The position numbers and the translations under genes were made by a program. From the NCBI RefSeq assembly GCF_022844445.1, contig NZ_JALHLS010000011.1, forward strand, positions 61,105 through 125,104: 64,000 nt of DNA. Reading direction: 5' to 3'. This DNA comes from Hyphomonas sp. (GTDB lineage: Bacteria; Pseudomonadota; Alphaproteobacteria; Caulobacterales; Hyphomonadaceae). Below, piece by piece: positions 36,201 through 43,381 of this stretch; within the stretch, counting starts at the first letter, position 1; every line of letters starts with the position of its first letter. The notes under the pieces were generated by a model that ran no database searches, was not told where the DNA came from, and saw only the letters and a list, made by a program, of their open reading frames with translations.

Positions 36201-36215
36201 GATTAGGTTGTTCAT
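33210..36215 (-). CDS. DUF1156 DNA methyltransferase (Hma-type)
   Basis: The protein has 1001 residues. The N-terminal DUF1156 segment is EAVFPAQKVSYEAQRERKAGSG. The SAM-binding loop is DTFSGGGSIPFEAARLG (about 232) with ASDLNPVACML, and the catalytic motif is ITDPPYADAVHYHE (about 613), so it is an amino-methyltransferase. It probably marks self DNA. It abuts the DUF3780 stop without a gap. By eye its central third (about 34300-35950) is more AT-rich than both ends, suggesting a recombined target-recognition or core segment. Confidence 0.92.
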   Translation of the reverse strand: MNNLIPLALKDAPALIEAVFPAQKVSYEAQRERKAGSGQTLTSLGSYWKGRKPLILVRAVLLASVLPQTGNAEKDLEIFEKLMAFDDHGLARRAYAHNLLKPKDIAKRVSLNNPWDYFTFPGQDDFEAGDPIWNIEFPFDPEDNGLSLCWRRDVVESDKLMLIERTLATFSSYEERASFCKRPEEVDQKWLYQPIWNEVNAHYSGFGIHARSINDIFEQFGSLRYGRRPKVADTFSGGGSIPFEAARLGCNAFASDLNPVACMLTWGALELTSSTGSRRKKIRENLDRVASLVNQEIIELGVEHDSDGNRAKAFLYCLETRCPETGWMVPLAPSWIISQGKRCIAELVPDYAAKRFDIKISSNVSSRAFKRAELGTVQNEALFYELVGRTYRTPIRTIRGDYRDSDGYSRSRLRLWEKHEFRPRPDDTLQERLYAIQWVTKDTLYDARPEVFFRSVSDDDLARERKIEFVLSENFEEWQSAGFLPDMAIEIGKENEGPIRTNGWAYWHHMFTPRQLLTHALYAKHSIGCPECRLIAAKMLDYSNKSSQWRPRGDYPEQLFSGQSMKTMFTWGARSCLSLLSTMRTEFSTSEFDTHYKIRNDEAKNIAEEQDIFITDPPYADAVHYHEITEFFIAWLRENPPAPFDGWVWDSRRALAIKGVDDDFRRGMVDAYRAMAEHMPDNGMQCVMFTHQDTGVWSDMVGIFWAAGLQVVAAWYIATETTSELKKGGYVQGTVILMLRKRPAGERSGFKQRILPAVRTEVERQIESMMHLNDEVKDKLGEPVFNDSDLQMAGYAAALKVLTAYTHIGGDDVTSFALRPRQRGEETVVDEIVQQAAEAANSLLVPEGLEAETWSRLTGIQRFYFRMMDMETTGASKLDNYQNFAKAFRVADYAKVMGNMAANSARLKRVTEFASRDLTDSTEIGPTWLGRLIIGLQQLLAETEPAVVVSQIQEDLSDFLEIRRQLIDMLSFVERKAPEREVRDAAEVLGGRLKNLRAFSQ

Positions 36216-36848
36216 TCAGATCTCGTCGTCAAAAAGGTCGAGGGTCGGCCGGTCGCTGGCCTTCCCGATTTGTCGTCTGGCGCGGGGCTGCATCAGATCG
36301 CTCTGTGCGACATCTCCAAGCGCGTGTCGAAGGGCGAGCCGCCAGCCGCGGCCGGCGTCCTTTACTGTTCCGGTGGCCATGGCCGTCATGCCGAAGAGCC
36401 ACCACCGTTCCTCCGGGCGAAGCGCCAGCCAGTTGCGGACTGCGACGGGGATCTTGTCCATCTCCATGTCCTCGACCGCCCAGGCCAGAACGCAGAGTTC
36501 CTTACCAAGCAAGCGATCGACGGGGTTTTCCCCAACCTTCCAAGCGGAAGTTTTCAGGTCATGGGCCTTCAGCCGCGCGTTGAAGGCGCGCTGGACTTCG
36601 CTGCGGATCGCGGTCCAGCGTGGGCGGTCCAGAACGACCCGGTCCATCACCGCGAACTCATCGCTGCTGGCCTGCAGTCCGAGGTATTCGCTGATCTGGA
36701 CCTTTCCGGAGTTGGCCGGAGGGATCCTGACCTTGAAGTGGTGAGGATCCGACGTTGCAGGCACGCCGAACCCAAGCGTCGGCTTGGCCTCGCGGCCATC
36801 ACCAGCGTCTGGGTTCGTCTTCTTGCCTGCCGTCTGCCCTCTGGGCAT
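36216..36848 (-). CDS. DUF3780 anti-phage-associated protein
   Basis: The protein has 210 residues. A basic N-terminus (MPRGQTAGKKTNP) precedes GFGVPATSDPHHFKVRIP, LGLQASSDEFAVMDR, ELCVLAWAVEDMEMDKIP and a Trp-rich RPEERWWLFGMTAMATG. These stretches match DUF3780, a family reported only beside DUF1156 and DUF499 genes. Its biochemical role is unknown; an adaptor between methylase and ATPase is plausible. It is 3 bases behind the ATPase gene. Confidence 0.85.
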   Translation of the reverse strand: MPRGQTAGKKTNPDAGDGREAKPTLGFGVPATSDPHHFKVRIPPANSGKVQISEYLGLQASSDEFAVMDRVVLDRPRWTAIRSEVQRAFNARLKAHDLKTSAWKVGENPVDRLLGKELCVLAWAVEDMEMDKIPVAVRNWLALRPEERWWLFGMTAMATGTVKDAGRGWRLALRHALGDVAQSDLMQPRARRQIGKASDRPTLDLFDDEI

Positions 36849-36851
36849 TCT

Positions 36852-39800
36852 CTACGCCTCCTGAACCAGGTCTCCGGGTTTAAGATCCAGCCCCGCGATC
36901 TTCGCGAACTCCCTCACGGCAAAGCCGTTCTCGAACTCCACACCGTCGCTGATCGTGATTGCGACCGGCGCCTGATCCTCCTTCAGGACCACGCGGAGAC
37001 TGTTGACCACGCCCTCGATCATGCCGGCCGTGACGGCGCGCTCCTGAAAGCGCACGGTCACCGTGTTTTCGCCTTCGCCGATCTCGATGCGAACGCCTCT
37101 GAAGAGCGTGTTGTCGTTGTCCTTGAACTGGTTGATGACGCCGTAGACCCGGTCGGTCGTGTCGAGAGAGACACGCTTCCCCTGAAGCCTCGCAGGTTTC
37201 GTATCGTCGATCTGAACCCGCTTGTCGCCGCTTGCAGGGATCTGGAAGTCCGCCGTCTTGTTGGCTTCGCCGGCGCGTGCATAGACCAGCAGGCGGAGTG
37301 CCTCCGGCCCGATTTCGAATGGCTCCGTGTATTCGGTGCCATCCTTCGGGTTGGAGCCGTCGAGCGAGTACGTGATCGCCGCTCTGGGTGTCGACTGCAG
37401 AGTGACGCAGCGCTTGTACCCTGCTGGATCAACCTGATGCCGTATCTTCAGCTCTGCCACCCAGCGAACAGGTGGTCCGCTCTCGAACTTGCCGGTCGGA
37501 TCCTTGACCCAGAAATACAGTGACCCTTCACTCGTCGAGAAGCTGTCCTGGTCGTCGACCTTCGGATCGGCCTCTGTGACCTCGGCCTTTGGAGAGTAAT
37601 GAACTACGGGGCTTTCCCCTGCGTTGCGGGGCGTGAGGCTCAGCAGGGACTCGCCGGTGTCCGTGCTCCCCTGAAGCGAGACATTGATCGTCGTCTTTTC
37701 CTTCGGGAACGGGCCCTTCTCGATGTAGCCGTCTTCACCAAGACGCCACCGCCCTTGCTTCAGAGCCTCGGTCTTCAGCGCCTCCAGACCACCGGCGCCC
37801 GGCATCCATGGCCACACCGGGCTGCCTTTGGCGCGGCTGACGACGTCCTTCCACGGTGTGCGCCGGTTGTCCTTGCCAGAGGGCCAGAGGTACTCCTCAG
37901 CCATCGCGAAATACTGGCTGAACTCTTCCGCCATATCGAGCGCGAGCTTGTAGTTGGCACGCGGGCTCGCCAGCAGGTTCTCGATCTGCAGCTCCGCCGA
38001 CTGATCTCCATGGCCAGTTCGCAGCCCATTGTCGATGGTCACTGCCATCAACCGTTCGCTGCCGTCGGTCTCTTCCAGCGCCGGGTAATAGATGCGGTTG
38101 TACCCAGCTGACAAAGCCTTGTGAAAGCGATCTTCTGCGTCCTCAAGGCGGTCCCGCGCCTCTTCGAACAAGGTATCGCCGGGCTTAAGTCGCTTCGAGA
38201 TCTGCTCGATCGCGTAGAGCTCCCGTAGCCGATCCTCTACGGCGTCAGCGAGATGACTGTCCTGACCAGTAAGCACCAGCAGATTGTTCTTCTCCTGCTG
38301 GTAGTCGAAGAAATTCTGCAATTCGTTCGGCGGCACCCGACCGTCTGGGCGGATCACAATCAGGACGCGAGGGCCGCTTAGGCGCAGGTCGTCAAGCTTG
38401 GGGAGAACTTGTAGCTCCTGGTATGCCCGCTTGCTGGACGGCTGCAGGATACCCATAAGTCGATTTATCAGCGCTTGGTCGATCTTGGGCTGCGGTATTT
38501 CCTTTGCGGTACGCTCAATCTGTCGCGAGAGATTCTCCGTCTCTTTCACGAAGAAGCGCTGTTCCTCTCGATGTAGGTACCAAGCCTGCTCGCGGAGGCG
38601 TTCGAGTGCCGATAAGAACTCATCCGGCTTGCGATTGGGTGCGGCAAGAAACTCGATGATCTCGCTGTCTGACAGACCAATTCTGCCACCCACAGCCCGT
38701 GAGAGGGACGATGCGAGCAAGAGGGTCATCACCTGTTGGGCGGCGTCTGCGCCCAGCTCGCCATCGATTGTTTCGGAGATAGAGTTGCCGGAGTCGGCAA
38801 TGTCTCGGGTAATAGCAGGGAGAAGCTTGGGAGCGATGCGTTCAATTTCATCGCGAACCTGGTCGTCGTTCAGGTCCAGATGCTGAGTGCCAATGAGGAA
38901 CACATCATCTGACTTCCGCTGTTCAACGCTCTTTAGAAGTCGTGCAGTGAATTGCATCAAGCCACGAGTCTGTCGGAAGCCTTCATTCTCTTTGAACAGC
39001 GCGACAAGATGCTTGAACGAAGGATGGAATGGATACGTCTCACGCACTTGCTCAGCGATCTGCTCTATGCTTGACGCAACGATGTATCCGCCGTCTTCTG
39101 CCTTTTTTACCTGCTGCGCATATTCTTCAGCGATATCGGCGACTGTTCTTTCATCCGGCAACCGATCGATCAGGCGCTTTTTCAGGATTTCGTAAATCTC
39201 GTTCCCCGCCAGCTGGACCGGGGTGATCGTCATTGCCTGGCGTCTCGCCTCCTGCTGCAGATTCCCAACGGCTTCAGCGAGTGCCTTTGTTTGAGTCTTG
39301 TAGCTGCCTGAAAGGTTGGCGATAACGATGGCGCAGTTCGGAAGTTCTAGAGCTGCGCTCATCAAGGAGCTCAGGGAATAGACGACCATATCCGCAAGCG
39401 TGCCAGCGCCCACGGATTGAGTTGCGGCGTTTTGAAGATAGGGTGGGAGCTCGTCCAGTAGGATTAACGTTGGCTTATCGCCAATGATCTCTTTCCATTT
39501 TCTTTGGTCGACTGCCCGAGGCCCGTTCGCCCAATGCGGCCGTATGGCTTCATCGGCACCAAGTTGGGAAGCTATCTCACCCCAGATGTAGTTGTCGGGG
39601 CTGTTGCGACCATTGAAAGCTGCAATCCTTGCCTCTGCAAAGTCGACTCGCTTATTCAGCTCCCCCGGGAGGACTTCTGGCCGTAAATGCGGATGGCGTG
39701 CCAGCAACCCGAGGGCAACCATCATGTGCGTCTTACCACCACCCATGGCTTGGGTTAGCTCGAAAACCGCCTGGTCAGATTTCCCGGAGAGACGCAGCAT

Positions 39801-39971
39801 ACCCTCCTTGAAGAGCTGCTCCATTCCGTGCGTTACGAAGTTACGGGCAAAAAAGTCGCGCCCATCACCATTATCAGCGATCAAGTCGGCGAGGTTTTCG
39901 ATTCCCTCGGCCATCCGATAATCCTTGATCACCGGATTGAACGTACAAGCTTGCTTGATTGTCTTGATCAC
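36852..39971 (-). CDS. DUF499 AAA ATPase (Hma-type)
   Basis: The protein has 1039 residues. The P-loop is QAMGGGKTHMMVALGLLARHP (about 75), with the typical GGGKTH of DUF499, and Walker B is LILLDELPPYLQ (about 169). A later GNLQQEARRQAMTITPV and FIERLI-type region and a C-terminal part rich in beta strands follow. The GTG start at 39971 has GGGGAG 8 bases upstream and overlaps the stop of the RHH gene (GTGA); the longer frame from 40271 is not credible. It likely powers sensing or assembly of the defence complex. Confidence 0.9.
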   Translation of the reverse strand: MIKTIKQACTFNPVIKDYRMAEGIENLADLIADNGDGRDFFARNFVTHGMEQLFKEGMLRLSGKSDQAVFELTQAMGGGKTHMMVALGLLARHPHLRPEVLPGELNKRVDFAEARIAAFNGRNSPDNYIWGEIASQLGADEAIRPHWANGPRAVDQRKWKEIIGDKPTLILLDELPPYLQNAATQSVGAGTLADMVVYSLSSLMSAALELPNCAIVIANLSGSYKTQTKALAEAVGNLQQEARRQAMTITPVQLAGNEIYEILKKRLIDRLPDERTVADIAEEYAQQVKKAEDGGYIVASSIEQIAEQVRETYPFHPSFKHLVALFKENEGFRQTRGLMQFTARLLKSVEQRKSDDVFLIGTQHLDLNDDQVRDEIERIAPKLLPAITRDIADSGNSISETIDGELGADAAQQVMTLLLASSLSRAVGGRIGLSDSEIIEFLAAPNRKPDEFLSALERLREQAWYLHREEQRFFVKETENLSRQIERTAKEIPQPKIDQALINRLMGILQPSSKRAYQELQVLPKLDDLRLSGPRVLIVIRPDGRVPPNELQNFFDYQQEKNNLLVLTGQDSHLADAVEDRLRELYAIEQISKRLKPGDTLFEEARDRLEDAEDRFHKALSAGYNRIYYPALEETDGSERLMAVTIDNGLRTGHGDQSAELQIENLLASPRANYKLALDMAEEFSQYFAMAEEYLWPSGKDNRRTPWKDVVSRAKGSPVWPWMPGAGGLEALKTEALKQGRWRLGEDGYIEKGPFPKEKTTINVSLQGSTDTGESLLSLTPRNAGESPVVHYSPKAEVTEADPKVDDQDSFSTSEGSLYFWVKDPTGKFESGPPVRWVAELKIRHQVDPAGYKRCVTLQSTPRAAITYSLDGSNPKDGTEYTEPFEIGPEALRLLVYARAGEANKTADFQIPASGDKRVQIDDTKPARLQGKRVSLDTTDRVYGVINQFKDNDNTLFRGVRIEIGEGENTVTVRFQERAVTAGMIEGVVNSLRVVLKEDQAPVAITISDGVEFENGFAVREFAKIAGLDLKPGDLVQEA

Positions 39972-40168
39972 TTTGAATGCTCCCCACGCTTCGTCTCTTC
40001 CGCAGCGCTTGGAACCGCATGACTGTGGCGACCGCAATAGTCCAAGATCATGACTTCGACCATGTTGGCCAGCGACCGATGCTCTTGTTCGGCCGCATTT
40101 CGCAACGCGTCCTTGAGGGTTGGATCGAGCCTCAGCGTGAGCGTTGCCGTTTTGTTGCTGGCCATCAT
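39968..40168 (-). CDS. Small ribbon-helix-helix (Arc/CopG-like) protein at head of defence operon
   Basis: The protein has 66 residues. The strand KTATLTLRLDPTLKDAL is followed by two helices (RNAAEQEHRSLANMVEVM), the RHH pattern for dimeric DNA binding. The stop overlaps the DUF499 GTG start, so the two are coupled. TTG at 40189 and ATG at 40180 are alternative starts; 40168 (ATGATG) fits the family better. It is a candidate autorepressor of the operon. Confidence 0.68.
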   Translation of the reverse strand: MMASNKTATLTLRLDPTLKDALRNAAEQEHRSLANMVEVMILDYCGRHSHAVPSAAEETKRGEHSK

Positions 40169-40267
40169 GGGGATCCGCATATGCTGCAAAAGTGATGCAG
40201 AGTGCAGTATCGCACGCTAGCGCATCAAGGGAAAGCCCCGAAACCTGTATGGATTGATCGCTTCCGC

Positions 40268-40393
40268 TCATCCCGCGAGCGCATCTTTGAGGGACGCAGC
40301 CACCGCGTCCGCCGCCATCTCGCTGTCCCAGACAAAGTATTCGGCGGATTGGTCTTCTGCGGCGTCGACGAGGCGTTTGGTGATCTCGGGCAT
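40268..40393 (-). pseudogene. Truncated tyrosine integrase N-terminus (remnant)
   Basis: The 41-residue frame starts PEITKRLVDAAEDQSAEYFV followed by WDSEM, the standard arm-binding N-terminus of phage/ICE tyrosine integrases (DUF4102 type). Such integrases normally continue with a Gly-rich GFGLRV strand. Here the similarity stops after DSEM, and a short unrelated tail ends the frame. It is therefore a deletion remnant of an integrase, marking an older integration next to the defence operon. Confidence 0.72.
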
Positions 40394-40759
40394 GGCGCTC
40401 TTCGGTGTTTTATCTCCGTTCCACAGTGCTGAAGCGTGAGCGAAAGTCAACTAACACATTGAAATCGCGAAGAAAAAAAGGAAATACTTGCGCTTCCGCG
40501 CAAGGCGTTTCGGCGCTTTGGCGCGGGAAATCGACGAGCTCAGCGAATCAGAACGCAGGTTCCGGACCCCGTGAACCGCTAATAGGCTCGGGGAAAAGAA
40601 GCTATCTTCGATGCCCTCTTCGTAGTTACTGCGAGCAGCCTCCTTGGCCATGGCTGCTGCTTGTAGATCCGCGTGTTCATTCCGGCATCTGATAACTCAA
40701 CCGAAAAAACCACAGCAGAACTGATTGACTCGTAGAATGATGTAACCTATATAGGCAAC
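40394..40759. other. Intergenic region with XRE promoter, no convincing gene
   Basis: The stretch between the integrase remnant and the XRE gene is relatively AT-rich. It has an unremarkable 66-codon frame on the minus strand (40451-40651) that I do not trust. It ends with the promoter described separately. No tRNA or attachment-site duplication is evident. Confidence 0.5.
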
Positions 40760-40760
40760 A
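40725..40760 (+). promoter_or_regulatory. Sigma-70 promoter with overlapping operator palindrome, leaderless start
   Basis: The -35 box TTGACT (40725-40730) and -10 box TATATA (40748-40753) are 17 bases apart. The ATG at 40760 is 6 bases past the -10, so the mRNA should start at or next to the start codon (leaderless). CCTATATAGG (40746-40755) is a perfect palindrome, and the 20 bases 40741-40760 have the form TGTNNCCTATATAGGNNACA. That is a probable operator for the XRE protein. Confidence 0.7.
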
Positions 40761-41140
40761 TGCAACAACGAGAACCATTCGCCCTTGGCGCAGCTTTCGG
40801 AGATCACGTCCGCAAGCTGCGGGAGCGGCGTGTCGAGACGGATCCGGCCTTTTCCCTTCGGCAGGTTGCGTCGAGGTGCGGCGTCACGCCCGCCTATCTG
40901 TCCCGTGTCGAGCGGGGCGAGGTTGCTCCTCCCGGCGAGGAGACGCTCATCAAGCTTGCTCACGAGCTCGGAGAAGATCCTGATGTCCTGCTGGCGATGG
41001 CCGGCAAGATTTCGACCGATCTGCGCTCGGCCATCCTTGCCCGACCGCAGCTCTTCGCCGAGCTAATCCGATCCATCAAATCCATGCCGGACAATGCCGT
41101 GCTGCGCATTGTTCGGGATGTTCGCGACGGCAACTGGTAA
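40760..41140 (+). CDS. XRE-family transcriptional regulator
   Basis: The protein has 126 residues. The HTH is SLRQVASRCGVTPAYLSRVERG (about 35-56) followed by LAHELGEDPDVLLAMAGKI. A helical C-terminal part (LFAELIRSIKSMPDNAVLRIV) may bind a partner. It probably represses its own leaderless promoter. The next gene follows after 13 bases with a strong GGAGG, so they form a two-gene operon. Could be an antitoxin-like regulator; not shown. Confidence 0.85.
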   Translation: MQQREPFALGAAFGDHVRKLRERRVETDPAFSLRQVASRCGVTPAYLSRVERGEVAPPGEETLIKLAHELGEDPDVLLAMAGKISTDLRSAILARPQLFAELIRSIKSMPDNAVLRIVRDVRDGNW

Positions 41141-41153
41141 TTGGAGGTTTCGC

Positions 41154-42215
41154 ATGCCAACACTCGAGCACGACAGCCTTGTCTTCCGCTTCGCGCAGAT
41201 CGAAGAGGAGGCCAGCTTCTCGATAAACTTCCAGCGAACACTCCGCATTCCCGACACGGAGGAGACCTATGCCTTGCCGCCGGGCCTTGGATCTTTCCCG
41301 CTGCGCCACGTGGAAGATCACGCCGCAAAGCTCCCGGCTCAGACGACGTCGCGAGGCGGTGTCATTCTGCCCATGTGGCAGGCCGAAGCGCTGTGGTTAA
41401 ACTTCAAAAACAAGGGTCCTGACTGGGGTCTCGATTTTCCGGTTGCCATCAAGGTGGCGGCGGGGAAGATCAATGCTGTGACCGGCGAAACCTGGCGAGC
41501 AGGGCTGCATCGCGAACCGCAAGATTATATGGTCTCACCAGATCAGCCGTGGCTTGATGGCTTTGCCATTGAAAAAGGCGTTATCCGTCAGTTTGTCGCC
41601 ATGCCGCTTGGTGACGGGTATTCCGTCGAGGAACAGCTCACGGGTGAGGCCGAGTGGGGCGGTCTGCAGATTTCTGTTGCCCCGCTCAAGGCTCAGGTTT
41701 GGAAAGCCAAAAGACAAGAATGGGAAGAAGAGCAAGAGAAGCGTTTGGCCATGCGGGCGTGCCTCCATGAGGATGCCGTCATGGGAAGTCTGGGGCGCCT
41801 ATCCTCTGTGTCCATGGGACTGGCCGCCGGTGGCAGAATGCGCCAGGTCATTCATCCGGATCCGTTCAACCTGGACGACTGGGATTTCGCTGCCGCAGAC
41901 CGAGTGTTCGTGACGCTGGTCCATGCCAAAGACTGGAAGAAGGTCACGGGTGATGCAGCTCCCAATAGCCCTCCGACCGCTGAAGAGTACAGCAGTGCCG
42001 GCCTCCCATGGTACGAACATTACGGTAAGGATCGATCAGCTCTTCCCGGAAGCTCAACACTCGCTGGCGTCAACTCCGTCGCGAAGCTCTTCAAGAAGAT
42101 CACTGGTGCCACGCTACCCAATTCCAAAGACATCGCAACCAGCACCCCAAAGGCTCTCGGTCCGGGCGCCAAGGAACATCGCCCAGTCCGGACAACAGGC
42201 TCTTGGGACCACTGA
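41154..42215 (+). CDS. Conserved protein of unknown function paired with XRE regulator
   Basis: The protein has 353 residues. Signature stretches are RTLRIPDTEETYALPPGLG, FPLRHVEDHAAKLP, GGVILPMWQAEALWLNF, AIKVAAGKINAVTG, QDYMVSPDQPWLDGFAIEKG and IRQFVAMPLGDGYSVEEQLTG. I recall this family in actinobacteria and others, where it is often loosely labelled an integral membrane protein, although no TM helix is visible here. A charged coiled stretch and a Trp-rich end follow. The tight operon with XRE suggests a co-regulated stress or defence protein. Confidence 0.6.
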   Translation: MPTLEHDSLVFRFAQIEEEASFSINFQRTLRIPDTEETYALPPGLGSFPLRHVEDHAAKLPAQTTSRGGVILPMWQAEALWLNFKNKGPDWGLDFPVAIKVAAGKINAVTGETWRAGLHREPQDYMVSPDQPWLDGFAIEKGVIRQFVAMPLGDGYSVEEQLTGEAEWGGLQISVAPLKAQVWKAKRQEWEEEQEKRLAMRACLHEDAVMGSLGRLSSVSMGLAAGGRMRQVIHPDPFNLDDWDFAAADRVFVTLVHAKDWKKVTGDAAPNSPPTAEEYSSAGLPWYEHYGKDRSALPGSSTLAGVNSVAKLFKKITGATLPNSKDIATSTPKALGPGAKEHRPVRTTGSWDH

Positions 42216-42359
42216 CAATGAAACCGACCGGAATTCTGCAAACTTGAGGAGGGCTATGACACAAGGATCCCTCTGTCCATGTCATAAGATCTGCTGTTTG
42301 ACGACTGACTGTCGCCTGTTGCGAGAGGCGAGCCGAGATGCTCGTGTGGCGTCATTAAC

Positions 42360-42725
42360 ATGAGAATACTGGTGTGTGGTGGACGAGACTTCGTGGACGC
42401 CAGCTCGCTGGAGGCATTCCTGGATGCGTTCCATGTTGGTCCTCGTGGCCCGATTAAACTTGTCATTCATGGCGGGGCACAGGGAGCGGATACGATGGCC
42501 GGAGAGTGGGCGCAGAGTCGCGGGATTGCGTGCATGGCCTTTGCAGCAAATTGGGCAACAGAGGGCAGGGCGGCTGGACCAATACGCAATAAGCGGATGC
42601 TTGATGAGGTGAGCCCCAACGTCGTTGTTGCATTTCCAGGAGGGCGCGGAACCGCGAACATGGTTGGCCAGGCGAGAGATCGAGGTTTCGAAGTGCTGAT
42701 TCCATCACAACAATCAACGAGGTGA
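42360..42725 (+). CDS. DUF2493 (YspA-like SLOG) protein
   Basis: The protein has 121 residues. MRILVCGGRDF, then KLVIHGGAQGADTMAGEWAQ, AANWATEGRAAGPIRNKRML and VVVAFPGGRGTANMVGQA form the Rossmann-like SLOG nucleotide-binding site of the YspA/DUF2493 family. Relatives bind nucleotide-type ligands and occur in phages and defence loci. The family's precise reaction is unknown. The stop overlaps a GTG that may begin a longer version of the next gene. Confidence 0.85.
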   Translation: MRILVCGGRDFVDASSLEAFLDAFHVGPRGPIKLVIHGGAQGADTMAGEWAQSRGIACMAFAANWATEGRAAGPIRNKRMLDEVSPNVVVAFPGGRGTANMVGQARDRGFEVLIPSQQSTR

Positions 42726-42796
42726 TCACAGAGCAGCGACCACAATCTCCTAGCCACCCGGTCAATCACATGCATCATGCTAGAATGTGGAAAGTC

Positions 42797-43312
42797 ATGA
42801 CAGAAGACAAAAGCGGTATGAGCATCCTAGTTGCAGCAGGTCTGCTGCAGGGCTGCTTGCGACTAGTTCTGCCTCGCCGACCCAGCAATCGGGCGAAGGT
42901 GAAGGACTTTGCCATTACACTCAAGTTTGATCGTGGAGAACGTATCATAGAGGTCATGGATGCGCGGCACGAGGTCAGATCGTGTCAATTTCCCGTCTTT
43001 GGCGAATGGCCAGAAGACGTACAAGTTGAAGGGAACCGCTTAAGGGCGTTGCTAGACAAATTCTCCGTGAATGATCAAATTGACATGTGTGCGCGTGCTC
43101 AAGACATCGAAATCCGCTCAGGCAAATTCAAGATGTCTTTGGCAAGGTTGGATGGGCAGAAGCGTATAGAGCCAAGACCGCTGCCTCAGCAGATTCATGC
43201 CGGAAAAGTTGAGGTCAAGATTGACTCACCGAACAAACGTGTCGCTTTGGACGATACGTGGGGATTTAGCGCCCGGGTCCCAATGCCTCAACATAGAGAA
43301 AAGCTCAAGTAA
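42797..43312 (+). CDS. Unknown protein, possible sliding-clamp-like segment
   Basis: The protein has 171 residues. The segment VEGNRLRALLDKFSVNDQ then IEIRSGKFKMSLARLDGQ resembles the repeat of DNA-polymerase beta clamps (strand, helix, short linker, then a strand with I-x-S-G-x). The rest is not similar enough to be sure. A longer version could start at the GTG at 42722 or ATG at 42785; the ATG at 42797 has GGAAA just upstream. Lies in the unknown-gene cluster after the SLOG protein. Confidence 0.45.
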   Translation: MTEDKSGMSILVAAGLLQGCLRLVLPRRPSNRAKVKDFAITLKFDRGERIIEVMDARHEVRSCQFPVFGEWPEDVQVEGNRLRALLDKFSVNDQIDMCARAQDIEIRSGKFKMSLARLDGQKRIEPRPLPQQIHAGKVEVKIDSPNKRVALDDTWGFSARVPMPQHREKLK

Positions 43313-43381
43313 CTTTTACATTTCGAGGCAAACTATTCCAGCAAACTGAGATGCTCTTTGATACTGGCAGGATGATCTGAC

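Noticed and set aside
36270..37523. Plus-strand frame of 417 codons opposite DUF3780/DUF499
   Set aside because: Spans two confidently identified minus-strand genes and has no domain.
39972..40271. N-terminal extension of the DUF499 frame up to 40271
   Set aside because: Translation before 39971 is low-complexity and overlaps the RHH gene; the GTG at 39971 has a strong ribosome site and family-like N-terminus.
40451..40651. 66-codon minus-strand frame between the integrase remnant and XRE gene
   Set aside because: Ser/Lys-rich low-complexity translation, no start signal, no family.
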